Of a DNA stretch of 64,000 nt, positions 10,652-23,457 are shown piece by piece. A model generated the notes under the pieces. That model was not told the DNA's origin, made no database searches, and was given only the letters and a program-made list of their open reading frames with translations. The stretch is from Cenococcum geophilum 1.58 (taxonomy: Eukaryota; Ascomycota; Dothideomycetes; Gloniales; Gloniaceae), in NCBI GenBank assembly GCA_001692895.1, contig KV748192.1, forward strand, positions 2,142,852-2,206,851. Reading direction: 5' to 3'. Numbering within the stretch: position 1 is the stretch's first letter; every line of letters begins with the position of its first letter. The position numbers and the translations under genes are program-made.

Positions 10652-11215
10652 TTTGTACCATCAAGTTGTAAAAAAAAGCCGGGGGGGGGTAAGATTAAGG
10701 GCTCGTAACAACCTACGCCCGTTGGTGACGAAATACTGGGTTGAGGTCTGCAGGCGGTTTTTGGAAAGCTAGCCTGAATGGGAAGTTCTTGGCGGCTTGA
10801 ATATATCTCAGTCAATGAGAGATTGTAGCTAATTTTTCACTTTCAGGTCTCAGAATTTTTAAGTTACATTTTTTTTCTTGGATTTATATGTATTACTTAG
10901 ATTTTAGTCATGTTTATCAAGCTTGTTGTGCTCTTCATTTTATTGAGCCAAAACAGCAGTCCGAGTTGAGCGCGATAGCTGAACATGCATGCATTATATA
11001 AATGAGACCAAGAACGACAAGGTATATTAGGGTGTTAAAGCAATATTTTGGCTTCTAGCCTTTCGAGTCCAATGGTAAGACTCGCCCGTTCTGCAGTCTA
11101 CAAATTCAACGCTGTGTCCGTTGATCCGAACAAACCCATCCGAAGCCCCTATGACCACCCCAACGCCCAATCCCCGCCAATGTATGCATGTTTCGAAGTT
11201 CGAACAAGAAACGTC
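10652..11215. promoter_or_regulatory. Intergenic between condensin 3' end and STT4 start
   Basis: 564 bp with the STT4 promoter and the 3' region of the condensin gene. It shows a run of nine or more G at 10681-10690 just upstream of the STT4 ATG and T-rich tracts at 10860-10880. No supported ORF or named motif. Confidence 0.5.
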
Positions 11216-13782
11216 TTAATCGCCTCCAGTACTTAAATCAGCTGTGAAATCCCTCCTGATCGTCAAGTCCTGGAAATTCTCCTCATTGTTTATCACGAGT
11301 CCTTTCTCATTAGCCAAATGCAGAAGGCAAATAAAACAGTAAGAGGTTGAGATATCCGCCATTGTCTGCTTAGGGTACACAGACTGCAGGTTATTCATCA
11401 CATCTGTGAACTTGAGGGATCCATCCGGGGCTTTCGGGACCGGTACTGCTGATATTTTTAAGGGAGTTTGCTCCTGCAACTATGCTCTGTCAGTGTGCTC
11501 TTCCATTTGTGTAATAGACATTCGCTCACATTTTCGAATCCAATTCCTCGCCAGAGTTCCTCCTTAAGCCGTCGAACGTCGACCTTCTTTGCTACCCGGG
11601 CATACTGCACATATTCAGGGCGTAACCTTCGGCTTTGCGTAACTAACTGAGCGCCGAAAGCCCCTTCCTGAGAACTGCCAAGTACATCTTCAGTAGCCGT
11701 AGCACCGACATATCCTCTCTCGGCCGGCGGGGAAAAGTGTTCCCGCGCATCGGCGAAATCATCATCCTCTTCTTCCATACCACTAGGTAGCCCAAGCCCG
11801 TCATCTTGGAAGAAGTCCGCATCGTAGTTTCCTTGCGGTGTTTCCTCGTCTGTGGGAGATGTGGAAACGCGATTCTCTTTTCTGGCCCAGTATGCTTCAT
11901 CCACTTCGCCTTCTGGAGCCTCTTCCTGACGAGCTCCTGTTGACTGCACACCATGCCCGGCCTTTGTAGACCCCATACGAGCCTCGGGCTTAAGGAATAA
12001 TCGAAGAAGTTGCCGTGAGTTAAAATGTTTATCATCGGGAAGCAGGTTTCTCGTCTTCGATTTCCATTGGGCCTTAGGCATTGTTATGGTCGAATTCGAC
12101 GATGCGGGGGTGTACAACGCATCTGCCAAAAACTGGGTAAGAGGTGTGGTGAAATCTATCTCAAACGGTTCCTTCTCTTTCCGTTTCGTGAGAGATGTAG
12201 CCGTCCGGGTAATGTCCTTGATTCTTCTGATTCGCCAATGTTCAGGTCCCGCCCAGTTCTTTTGTATTGCTTGGTCAAAGTAGTTGAGTATGTTTTCCTG
12301 ATCATCTCCTTGGCCATGTATTAAGGAAATGCCGTACTGAGCACTACCAGCCTCAAAAGCCCCAACTTCTCCAATCCCTTCATCACCTTCTCCGTCCGTG
12401 TTACCCATGGTCACAGTATGAAGGCGCATTTGAGGTTCTAATGCCGCTTCCTTTGCCCAAGCCTCGCCTCCTTCACCGAAACCAGTCTCAAGGGGAAGGT
12501 TGAACCCACCCAGACCACCGTCATCATCGTCCTCATCGTCGAACCCCATGGCGTTCTCGTCATCAAGAACGACTCCAGAATGATCCCCTTCATCTACATC
12601 TTTACTTTCTTGTCTCCAGTCTTCCGGTGTTTTCAGAAATGGTAGATCCAGCGATCCGTTGGCATCTCCAAGGTCAAAGGCTTTCAAGGAGGGGCATATG
12701 TCCTGTTCCTCCAACCGTGAGAGATCTGGAAAATATTTAGAAGCAAGTGTGGTAATGTCAATGTCAATGTCCTCAGTTGGACTAATAACGTCGGCTTCTT
12801 GTGTTTTTATCTCGAGCCTTGCACTCTCACGTCTGTCTTCGGCAGGGATGTCTTGCACATCGTCGCTGCTGTCAAACACAATTCTACCTTTCCCGTCAAT
12901 CGTGAGATGGTTTAGTAATAACCCTTTCGCGCCGCCTTCATCGAAGTCTGCGGATGCTTTCTTGAACAACGGGTCTACCGAGAATTCAAGCTCCATCTTC
13001 TTAAGTTGTAGTTGTGCAAATGATGTGGCAAGCGTTGCTTCGGAAGACCTCTGTGATCTCTTCTTTCTTTTCTTTATCCCGTCTTCGCCCTCCTCATCCT
13101 CATCTTCAACCTCGCCACCGTCGCCCCCCTCAGAGCCTTCGCCACGTCGCTTTTTGTTGCCGCTGTCTGCTAGACCACTAAGTAGTTTGCCGGTCTCAGT
13201 TGCAACACTGTCAACACGACTTGTATATATTTTAACGCATCCGTCTAGGGTGCAGCTTGCCCGCTGGAAGTTAACGCCATCACCCTCTTTTAGTAAGGAC
13301 ATATCGTGGAAGTAATCGATGAGCGCAAAGTTCCATGAATTGGTGGCATTTATTTTCTATTCCGATTAGCAGCTGTTTTATATTAAGCTTTGCATCAGTC
13401 TGATTACATTGTCGGTAGCCATCTTCATCCACTCCTCAAAGTTAGCTAATATAGGAACACGCTTCATAGGTGTCACCGCATTCCCCCCCACATATGGCAT
13501 GCCGTTCTCAACTCCATTCTGATTGTATGTGGGTGTCCCGGGGCTCCCGCCAACGGCTGATATCCTTCTCCGGACTGGAGTTGCCGCAGCTTTGATTGAG
13601 TTTAGTTGCGCCTCATGGAGAGCCTGTCTCGAGTGAAGTCGATTTGCCTTTTCCTGACGGTCATCATTTAAAGGTATTCTAATATGTCGTCAGCGTAGGT
13701 ATCTAGTCGACCATAGGTGCCCTAACTTCATGGGAGTTTTGTGCGGCGTCGCAGCAGCATATCTGTCTCTAGCACGCGGCAT
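11216..13782 (-). CDS. BRN1: Condensin complex subunit 2, kleisin (Barren/NCAPH family)
   Basis: The kleisin subunit that bridges the SMC2 and SMC4 heads in condensin, needed for mitotic chromosome compaction. Exons: 13782-13727, 13678-13408, 13356-11530 and 11479-11216, for 805 aa. The N-terminus has IPLNDDRQEKANRLHSRQAL and, after the second intron, NSWNFALIDYFHDM, NFQRASCTLDGCVKIYTSRV and ATETGKLLSGLA, the Barren signature. A long acidic middle follows (DEDEEGEDG near the start, GFDDEDDDDGG further on). The C-terminal winged-helix part has VMNNLQSVYPKQTMADIS and FICLLHLANEKGL. The first intron uses a less usual GTTAGG donor but restores MKIPLNDD. The last acceptor could be 11480 or 11474, a two-codon difference. 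The symbol follows the yeast name; fission yeast uses cnd2. Confidence 0.93.
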
Positions 13783-14129
13783 CGTATAACGACTCTGCAA
13801 GCGCGTTTAGAGATTCTACGCAAATCCTGGAATGGCCTCTGGGTGGTACCTTAGAGCGAACTTGGTGATTCCCTGTTGTGGTGTGCCCGAGAAATGTCGC
13901 GACGCGCATTGTTTGTTGTCTGCATTTCAGCGTTGCTGTGGCTGCCAGGGAGCCTTGCAAAAGCTTTGCTGACTGAAACGTCCACCAATCACAAGCCAGC
14001 TTACATAAACTTGGGTGACGGACCAAGGGCTAGGCGAAAAAGTCGCGGCCACGCGAAAACAGCCCCCTACAACTTCGCACCCTCACAACCCCACAACCAC
14101 GCACTCAATACATACAAATAATAGCTTAT
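13783..14129. promoter_or_regulatory. Upstream region of the condensin gene
   Basis: A GC-balanced segment before the transposon block, with an accaatca (CCAAT-like) box near 13984. Short ORFs on both strands here show no recognisable protein. The change to AT-rich transposon sequence occurs around 14110-14130. Confidence 0.4.
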
Positions 14130-15040
14130 TTTGAAGCCTGAAACCTATAAAAAATTTCTATTACTATACGCCAGCCTATTACCCACAATTCAGGTATTAA
14201 TTGCGTTGTGAAGCAATATAAACAAAGAACCCCTAAGCGTTAGCTACGACAGCCTAAAGATAGCCCTAATAAAGCTCTTAAATGGGACACACCTACTAAA
14301 AACAAGGCCCTAGGACAATTAGACGCTAGAAAATCATACAAAGATGTCCGCAAGCGTTATAGCGTCCCAGAAAGGATCCAGCGGCGCTAAAAAAAGGAGG
14401 GATTTAACCGTCACGCGCGCCGCAGTTATGCTCCTAATATGGGTGCTCTATATAAGATCGGAGAGGCCAAATTAAAGCGAATAATTAAGCATATTAAGGA
14501 AGGTAAATTACCTTAATAAGATCTGGTCGTGGGAAGACTTAAGGCTTAAATATTATCTAGAAGTTAAGGATAAAGAGACGGTTAAAAACGCGTTTAATAA
14601 GCGTAAATATTTTAAGTGTAAATCATGCCAGAGGACCTATATTCGGGAGAATAACATCCACAAAAGGCTGGAGTTCTCTAATAAATAGAAGGACTACCTA
14701 TCTTCTATCTAGTATCCCGTTAGGTTTATAGATAAGGTTTATTTTTAACTTAATAATAACCGTACTAAGTAGGTTATTCGGTAACACTCTAAGTGTAAGC
14801 ACCTAAATTACTACCAATTTAAGCATAAGCTAGGCAGCTCAGTTCTTTACGCGTAGAGTATAGTATAGAAAGGTAGCCGGCTGCCCTTAATTTTTTATAG
14901 AGAGAAAGAGATTGTAGATTCTAAGGTAGAAATAAATCAGGAGGCAGCTAAGTAGGAAGCCTACTAAGGAGAACCTTAAGAATAAGCACGCTAGCATATA
15001 CAAGAGGCTAGAGAGAAAGAGAGAGAGTAATGGCGTTATA
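14130..15040 (+). pseudogene. RIP-degraded Tc1/mariner-type transposase
   Basis: Plus-strand fragments read ALKWDTPTKNKALGQLDARK (about 14272 on), then RRSYAPNMGALYKIGEAKLK, KYFKCKSCQRTYIREN and VRFIDKVYF, the last at the place where fungal Tc1-like transposases have VRFSDEVHF. The frame is interrupted by many TAG/TAA codons where Trp or Gln is expected and shifts at least twice. The acidic residue of the catalytic DE pair appears as Lys (DK), as a G-to-A change would produce. Terminal inverted repeats were not located. A gypsy LTR is inserted at its right end. Confidence 0.6.
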
Positions 15041-15342
15041 TGTAACGGAACCTTGTAGCAGAAACTACAATAGGCTCGTCAATAGGCTAGGTATATAGGA
15101 AATGCAAGTACAAAAGTCAACAACGTAATAATAACTGGTAGAGTAGTTGCCCAATAGATTAACTCTAATTATATTCTAAGAATCACTACAAGGAAGGAAC
15201 TATCTAGGTAGGGACTAAGGGTCCTTAAATATACAATTATACTCCTATAAAATCCTTCTTATACGTAATATACGTGTGCTCTATCTACTTTGTTGCGGAT
15301 TACGTAGATTATATAGATTATATAGATCATATTATATGACCT
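15041..15342. mobile_element. Truncated LTR of the gypsy element at 55889-63861
   Basis: Starts TGTAACGGAACCTTG and matches the first about 300 bp of the two 426-bp gypsy LTRs at 55889 and 63436 in the same orientation. It stops at the point where copia A begins (15343). The missing 124 bp are not found at the other end of the copia block, so that junction has been lost. Confidence 0.85.
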
Positions 15343-15842
15343 TGTCAATGATAATCTCAAATGTTGCTTATATAAGCATTACATAAGAACACCCTGGAAG
15401 AACCCTACGGCTTTACGCGGTGTATCAGATGGTATTAGCTAGTGTATTAACTAGTGTATTAGCTAGTATATCAACTAGTGTATTAGATAGTATTAGCCAG
15501 TGTATTAGCTAGTGTATTAGGTAACGTATTACCTAGTGTATTAGGTAACGTATCACCTAGTGTATTAGGTAACGTATCACCTAGTGTATTAGGTAACGTA
15601 TTACCTAGTATATTAGGTAATGTATCACCTAGTATATCAGGTAACGTATCACCTAGTGTATTAGGTAACGTATTAGAATACGAGACGGAACGTAGACGTT
15701 CCGGAACTAGGGTCTTCTAGGTATATAGAGACTCGGTCCCCCGCAGATAGACATTATTAATTACATTAAGTTTATCCACTTTACTTACTTTACTATATTG
15801 TTTACCCTGTTGTCCTCCGACCTCCGCTTATGTAAATTAATA
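15343..15842 (+). repeat. Copia A 5' LTR (500 bp)
   Basis: Begins TGTCAATGATAATCTC and ends CAAATTAATA. It carries a 24-bp minisatellite (acctagtgtattaggtaacgtatc-type units) at about 15500-15670. It is longer than the 452-bp LTRs, apparently because it holds more units. Confidence 0.9.
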
Positions 15843-15867
15843 GGTTATAAGCCCGGCTGCTCTAACC
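15843..15867 (+). other. Copia primer binding site, complementary to internal tRNA-Met
   Basis: The 25 nt after the LTR (ggttataagcccggctgc...) are the reverse complement of the D-arm to anticodon-loop part of a tRNA with loop CUCAUAA, that is anticodon CAU. Equivalent sites lie at 17071-17095 (copia B), 32779-32803 (copia D, where the reverse reads gggctcataacc without the C-to-T change) and 40337-40361 (copia C). This is the half-tRNA priming arrangement known for Drosophila copia. Confidence 0.75.
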
Positions 15868-16618
15868 TTAACCAAATCTTGATTAATTTTTGACTAAAAC
15901 GCCAAAATCTGACCTCGACCAAATATCAATCAATTGTTAACTAATTTTTTGATTAAATCTGAACTATATCTTGAGTTAATTTTATCTCTATTTTACTATT
16001 ACTTGAATTTTATTTTAGTTAAATCTTGATCGAATCTTGATCGAATCTTGATCGAATCTTAAGTATATTATTTGATTTATCTATTCTTTTGATCTTATTT
16101 ATTTGTCCAAATCCTATTATTTGATTCTACTTGTCCAAAATCCTATCATTCGATTCTACTTGTCTAAATCCTATTATTTAATTTTATCTGCTTAATCCTA
16201 TCGTTTAATTCTATTTATCTATTTGCAGATAAAATGTTAGATAAAATCTTAATTGAAAAGCTTATTGGGCAATCCAACTACAAAGTCTGGAGCCTTTGGG
16301 TCCAATTACTTCTTGTAAAAGGATCGCTTAGTGATGCTATAGAAGGAGTCACCCTAAAAGGGGAAATTGACTAAAAAGCCTTAGCCAATATAAGGCTGAC
16401 AATTGAGGATGGACCTTTCTTGCAAATACAGTATTCTAAAACAGCTCTGGAAGCATAGAAACTGTTAAAAAATCTCTACAGCCTAAAAGGGTTTAGCTCG
16501 GAATTCTTAATCTATAAAGAGCTTTTTGAGACCACCTTATCTAGATACTCTTCTATAGAGGAGTATTTAAATAAAGTGAAGCAACTCACAGACTAATTAA
16601 AAGCCAAAAGCATAGAAT

Positions 16619-17070
16619 TATCAATAATGATCTCTGATGTTGCTTATGTAAGCATTACATAAGAACACCCTAGAAGAACCCTACGGCTTTACGCGGTGTA
16701 TCAGATAGTATCAGCTAGTGTATCAGCTAGTGTATCAGATGGTATCAGCCAGTATATCAGCTAGTGTATCAGGTAACGTATCACCTAGTATATCAGGTAA
16801 CGTATCACCTAGTGTATCAGGTAACATATTACCTAGTATATCAGGTAACGTATTACCTAGTGTGTTAGGTAATGTATCACCTAGCGTATCAGGTAACGTA
16901 TCAGAATATAAGGCGGAACGTAGACGTTCCAAAACTAGGGTCTTCTAGGTATATAGAGACTCAATCCCCCGTAGATAGATATTATCAATTACATTAAGTT
17001 TATCTACTTCACTTACTTCACTATATTATTTACCCTGTCGTCCTCCAACCTCCGCTTACGCAAATTAATA
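16619..17070 (+). repeat. Copia B 5' LTR (452 bp)
   Basis: Begins TATCAATAATGATC (TG changed to TA) and ends ATTAATA. 24-bp units lie at about 16758-16905. The primer binding site follows at 17071-17095. Confidence 0.92.
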
Positions 17071-20000
17071 GGTTATAAGCCCGGCTGCTCTAACCTTAAC
17101 CAAATCTTAATTAATTTTTAACTAAAACTCCAAAATCTGACCTCGACCAAATATCAATTAATTATTAACTAATTTTTTAATTAAATCTGAACTATATCTT
17201 AAGTCAATTTTATCTCTATTTTACTATCACTTAAATTTTATTCTAGTCAAATCTTAATCAAATTTTGATCGAATCTTAAGTATATCATTTGGTTTATCTA
17301 TTCTTTTAATCGTATCTATTTATTTAAATCCTATTATTTAATTTTATTTATCTAAATCCTATCATTTAATTTTATTCAAATCCTATTATTTAATTCTATT
17401 TATCTATTTGCAGATAAAATGTTAGATAAAATCTTAATTGAAAAGCTTATTAGCCAATCCAATTACAAAGTCTGGAGCCTTTGGGTCCAATTACTTTTTA
17501 TAAAAGGATCGCTTAGTAATGCTATAGAAGAAGGAGTTACCCTAAAAGGGGAAAACGACTAAAAAGCCTTAGCCAATATAAGGCTGACAATTAAGGATGG
17601 ACCTCTCTTGCAAATACGGTATTCCAAAACAGCTCTAGAAGTATAGAAACTGTTAAAAAATCTCTATAGCCCAAAAGGGTTTAGCTCGGAATTCTTAATC
17701 TATAAAGAGCTTTTTAAGACTACCTTATCTAAATACTCTTCTATGGAGGAGTATTTGAATAAAGTAAAGCAACTTACCGACTAATTGAAAGCCAAAGGCA
17801 TAGAATTGCCAAATTAGGTAATTATTGCTTGGGTTTTAAATAACCTAACTAGTCCTTATAAGGGATTTATTATAATAGTTACCCAATCTTATAGAACCAA
17901 TTCTAGTACCATTAACTTAGAAAACCTGTTTTCTAACTTACTGGATGAATTTAGAAGACAGGTATCTAAAGATCAGGAAATAGCCTTAGTTATAGGGTCT
18001 AGACGACGACCTAGGACTAATTAGATAAATTAAATATATAAAAACAAGTACTGTAAGAAGTGTAGAACAACTACGTATTCTACAAAGGACTATTTCTATC
18101 TATTTCCTAAAAAGGCCCCAAAAGGCTTTAAAACTAAGCACCAATATAAGCCAAAACCTTAAGAAGCTCTCGTGTCTATAAATACTAGTAATAACTATTC
18201 TAGTAATATAGAAGAAGATGATTTCGAAATTAATCTTAATTTAATAGATACCAATTAGGTACTTATTACCAATAAAAAACCCCAACTAAATTAAAAAGGA
18301 GCTAATTTTGTATTAGACTTAGGAGTTACTAAGCATTTAATGACCAAAAAGGAATACTTTATAAGCTATAAAGATTCCTATGGGAAAATTGGTTGGGGAA
18401 CCGATGCATTAATTAATTATATTGGAATTGGAAATGTTAAATTAGTAAATAAAGGAAATAAAATTGTACTAGAAAATTGCAGATATACACCCAATTTTCA
18501 ATACAATCTTATCTTTATTAGTAAGCTAGATTAGCTTGGCTATAAAATTGTAGTTAAGGGCGGTTAAGCCTATATTTACAAAAATGAATAACTACTTATC
18601 TCAGCCATGGGAAGAAACTCCCTATACTATATAGATATAGTACAAAATAATCTGCCTAGTAAAAAGACTAAAAAAGTTAAAAGCAAGCAAATAAAATTAA
18701 TTAAGCCAATAAATAAAATTAATTTGCTTAAACAAACAAATAAAATCAATTTGCTTAAATAAGCAAATTAAATTAAACTTTGGCACCAAAGAATAGGCTA
18801 TATAAATCCTATTTCACTACAAAAGACTCTAGGTCTTCAGTTAAATATTCCATTTAATAAATGCGAAATTTNTATAGAATTAAAGCTGACAAGTTAGTGA
18901 AATAAAGAAATTACACCAAAAGCAAAAGTTTACCTAGAAAAGGTAGTAACTGACTTATGTAGACCAATATCCCCTGAAACTATAAATAGTGAAAGATACA
19001 TCATTTTCTTCCTAGATTCAGCTACTAGATATTTAGAATTTAAATTACTGAAATCTAAATTAGAAGCCTATAAAGCTTTCATAGAATTCAAAAATCGGGC
19101 TAAAAATCTATTAAAAAGGAAAATATAATACCTGAAATTAGATTAGGGGGGTGAATTTGTAAATAAAAGGTTTAAAGGAGCCTNCTTTACATACGGTATT
19201 GTTCAGTAATATTCGGCTGCTTATACCCACGAATAAAATGGGTTAATAGAACGAATAAATAGAATAATACTAGAAAAGGTACGCTGTATTTTATTTACTG
19301 CAAAACTACTAAAGAACCTTTGGGGGGAAGCAGTAAGTACAGCAGTTTACCTATATAATAGGACTCTATATAGTTAATTGCAATTCAAAACGCCTTATAA
19401 AGCACTTTATAATACAAAACCAGATATCACAAATATTAAAGTATTTGGATTAGTTGCGTATTATAAAAACAAAGCCAAAGGACTTAAAAAACTAAAGCCT
19501 AGAGCTAAAAAGGCAATATTACTTGGATTTAGAAGTAATCTTTACAGATTATATGATATAGATTCAAAAAGGCTTACTTGGGCTAGAGATATTAAAATAC
19601 TGGAAAACTAGTTTTATAATTTTAATACTAGCAAAGAAGCCGACCTAGAAGTTAATAAAGAAAGTCTGTTTAATTTAAACAATAAACAGATAAATAAACA
19701 AAATCAAGCTATTAAATAAAATTGAGCTATTAAATAAAATCAATCTGTTAAATAAAATTAATCTATCAGACAAAATCAATCTATTAAATAAAATCAAACC
19801 AGACAAAATTAAATATCAAGGATAAATCAATCCAGTGAATCAGAGGATAATGATATAGACGAACTAGCTCTCCTAGGAACTAATTAAAATGAACTAAGGT
19901 CCTATAGAGAAGCTATAAAATCGTATGATTGGCTAAATTGGCAAATAGCAATGGGTGTAGAAATTGATTAACTTAAAAAACAAAAGACCTAGAATATCGT

Positions 20001-21649
20001 TAATCTACCACCTAATAGAAAGGCTCTAAAAACTTAATGGGTGTATAAGATTAAAATAGATTAAAATAACCAAATAATTAAATACAAAGCCAGATGGGTA
20101 GTAAAAGGCTTTAGTTAGTAATATGGCATAGATTACAAAGAAACCTTCGCAAATACTTGCTACCCAGAAGTGTATAAAATGCTACTATATTTAGCAGCTT
20201 ACCATAATTAGGAAATAGTATAATAGGACTTTAAAAATGCGTTTACGCATGCTGATATAAATAAGGAGCTATATATAGAACAACTAGAAGGTGTTACTGC
20301 AATACTAAATAAGGTATATAAATTAAACAAAGCTCTATATAGCCTAAAATAATTACTAAGAATATGGTATAACTACCTAGCAAATAACCTTAAAAAAGAA
20401 GGATTTTATCCTATCTTTACAGATCAGGCAGTATTTAAAAATAATATACTAGGTATTATAATAATCTACTATATAGACGATCTACTAGTATTTAGCCCAA
20501 ATATTAAATAAATTAATAAAATCTAAATAAAACTAGGCAAAGACCTAGAATTGACAAATTTGGGACCAGTTTCCTATTTCCTAGGTATAGAAATTACTAG
20601 AGACCGTAAAAATAAGGTTATAAAATTAAACTAAAAGAAATACACCTAAGATATTTTATAAAGGTTTAATAAACAAAATCTAAATTTAGTATCTACCCCT
20701 AGAATTATTAGCTTAAAAATGGAAAAGAATATAGAATAGGCCTCTCCTAAAGATATAAAACAGTATTAATAAGAAGTAGGAAGCCTAATATATATATCTA
20801 TAAAGACTAGGCCTAATATAGCCTACAATATAAATACCTGCGCTAGATTTATGTTAAATCTAAATAAAATATATTACCAGGCACTAAATTAAATTTAGAA
20901 ATACCTAAATTACACCCCTACCTTAGGAATTACCTATTCTGGACAATTAGAACCTTATATTTTAGGTTACTACGATTTAGATTGGGGGGGTGATATAATA
21001 GGTCGAAAATCAACAAGCGCATACTACTTCTCATTTGGTAGAAGCCCTATAAGCTAGGCAAGTTAATTATAAAAAATAGTTGCTTTATCTAGCTGTGAAG
21101 CTGAATATATGGCCCTAAAAGAGGCTGTAAAGGAATATCTATATTTAATAAGCGTTATTAAATAGCTTAATATAGAAAATAAAGAAAAATTCCATTTATT
21201 CACAGACAGCCTATTAGTAATTAAATTGGTGAATAATCCAGAATATTATGCTAAGACTAAGCATATTGATATATAATACCACTTTATATAAGAATACGTA
21301 ACAAATAATATAATACAGCTAAGCTATATAAGTATAATAGAATAGCTAGCTAATATGCTTACCAAAGCACTAAGTGGACCTACTTTTAAGAATTTAGTTA
21401 GGTAGATGAACTTGCTACTAATAGATAAATAAAATTAATAAACAAAATCAGCAGATACTCTTTTCCTTCCTAATTGGACCTTTTATTCCCACTGGGTTTT
21501 GGCCATAGGCTAAGGTTTTTATTAAGGCTGCTTAACTTACTTCTTAGGTTACTTAATACATAAAATTAATAAACAAAATTAATGAACAAAATTAATGAAT
21601 AAAATTAATAAATAAAATATTGTAATATAATATATTATTTATGGGGGCG

Positions 21650-22101
21650 TGTTAATGATAATCTCTAATGTTGCTTATATAAGCATTATATAAGAACACC
21701 CTGGAAGAACCCTACGGCTTTACGCGGTGTATCAGATGGTATCAGCTAGTATATCAGCTAGTGTATTAGATGGTATCAGCTAGTGTATCAGCTAGTGTAT
21801 CAGGTAACGTATCACCTAGTATATTAGGTAACGTATTACCTAGTATATCAGGTAACGTATTACCTAGTGTATTAGGTAACGTATCACCTAGTGTGTCAGG
21901 TAACATATTACCTAGCGTATCAGGTAACGTATCAGAATACAAGGCGGAATGTAGACGTTCCGGAACTAGGGTCTTCCAGGTATATAGAGACTCGATCCCC
22001 CGTAGATAGACATCATCAATTGCATTAAGTTCATCCACTTCACTTACTTCACTACATCGTTCACCCTGTCGTCCTCCGACCTCCGCTTACGCAAATTAAC
22101 A
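21650..22101 (+). repeat. Copia B 3' LTR (452 bp)
   Basis: Begins TGTTAATGATAATC and ends CAAATTAACA. It has the same length as the 5' LTR. Differences between the two are mostly C/T or G/A. Confidence 0.92.
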
Positions 22102-23100
22102 AGAATTGCCAAGTTAGGTGATCGTTGCTTAGGTTTTAAATAACCTGACTAGTCCTTACGAGGGATTCGTTACAATGGTTACCCAATCTTATAGAACCAA
22201 TTCTAGTACCATTAACTTAGAAAACCTGTTTTCTAACTTACTGGACGAATCTAGAAGACAGGTATCAAAAGATCAGGAAATAGCCTTAGTTACAGGGTCT
22301 AGACGACGACCTAGGACTAATCAGACAAATCGAATACATAAAAACAAGTACTGCAAGAAGTGTAGAACAACTACGCATTCTACAAAGGACTGTTTCTATC
22401 TATTTCCTGAAAAGGCCCCAAAAGGCTTCAAAACCAAGCACCAATATGAGCCAAAACCTCAAGAAGCTCTCGTGTCTATAAATACTAGTGATAACTATCC
22501 TAGTAGCCCGCGAAGCCCTACTGCACGCGTCCACGTCGCCGCGGGTGGAAACATCATCAGGAAATTGTTCCTTTTGATGGCTAAGTGCAGAGGCGATGGT
22601 AGGGAGCCGCCGCAGCGCATGCAGCGCTGTCGTCGCGGTCCTGTGGTGTTGAGCTCGCGACGCGTACGAAGCATCGTACAAAGCATCGCCCCCAACATCA
22701 CCAGGAGCCTCACTGCCTCCGCTTGAGGCTCCTGCTCTACCACCTAGGGAGGCCTATCAAGGGAAACTGGGATACGAAAGCCACCCGATGTACGACTACC
22801 TGGCTCGTAGCCAGGCCCGAAACTGGCCTTATCATCTAGCCAGTCGACGTGGACGCGTCCTAGTCATACAACAGGACACCCTTGGGCTTGCACTAGCTCT
22901 GAGATCGTAAAGGAACACGGCGAGGGCGTAGGGAACCTCTTTTTATAAGAACTTGTTAAGGTTAACGCGTCGCAGATACCTCGTACGAAACTTGTTAAGG
23001 CCCCAAGGCCACCGCGAAGAACTTGTTAAGGCCCTGCCTAGAGAACTCGTTAAGGCCCCTCTACGAGAGCCTATCCGGTACACCCAGGAGACTCAGAAGA

Positions 23101-23457
23101 GGGTCTTAATAGGCGTGGTGCGCGCGACCTGGACGATAGACGTAACAGCGACGCGACGCGACGGCGACTGGACGGCTCAACGAGGTGGAAACACGGGCAA
23201 AGCTCTAGGCAGCGGAAACACAGGCCAGCTTCGACGGCCCCATGGCGACTAGGTGACTCATAGGAGGGTCTTAATAGGCGTGGTGCGCGCGACCTGGACG
23301 ATAGACGTAACAGCGACGCGACGCGACGGCGACTGGACGGCTCAACGAGGTGGAAACACGGGCAAAGCTCTAGGCAGCGGAAACACAGGCCAGCTTCGAC
23401 GGCCCCATGGCGACTAGGTGACTCATAGGAGGGTCTTAATAGGCGTGGTGCACGCAA
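23101..23457 (+). repeat. 165-bp tandem repeat, two identical units plus part of a third
   Basis: Units start at 23101, 23266 and 23431 with gggtcttaataggcgtggtg. The first two look identical base for base. Because 165 is a multiple of three, open frames on both strands repeat a 55-residue block; these are not convincing genes. Confidence 0.93.

Larger units (their letters stand above)
16619..22101 (+). mobile_element. Copia B: full-length but inactivated Ty1/copia retrotransposon
   Basis: 5,483 bp with two 452-bp LTRs and the 5-bp target duplication agaat. Gag starts at 17419. The zinc knuckle near 18045-18090 has Cys and His changed to Tyr. Protease is seen as VLDLGVTKHLM (about 18315), GAG-pre-integrase as LWHQRIGYINP (about 18780), the integrase core to about 19350, then RT with YYIDDLLVF (about 20470-20495) and RNase H with SSCEAEYMALKEAV (about 21090). 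Integrase precedes RT, which defines Ty1/copia. Dozens of TAA/TAG codons stand where Gln or Trp belongs. A polypurine gggggcg precedes the 3' LTR. The element disrupts the gag of copia A. Confidence 0.93.

Noticed and set aside
8151..10708. Several plus-strand ORFs of 60-90 codons opposite STT4
   Set aside because: Antisense shadows of well-supported exons.
12659..13315. A 218-codon plus-strand ORF opposite the condensin gene
   Set aside because: Ser/Pro-rich mirror of the acidic condensin frame; the minus strand carries clear Barren-family motifs.
22953..23457. Two overlapping ORFs of about 100-130 codons in the GC-richer element
   Set aside because: They run through the 165-bp tandem repeat on opposite strands, contain no known domain and are not kept in copy 2.
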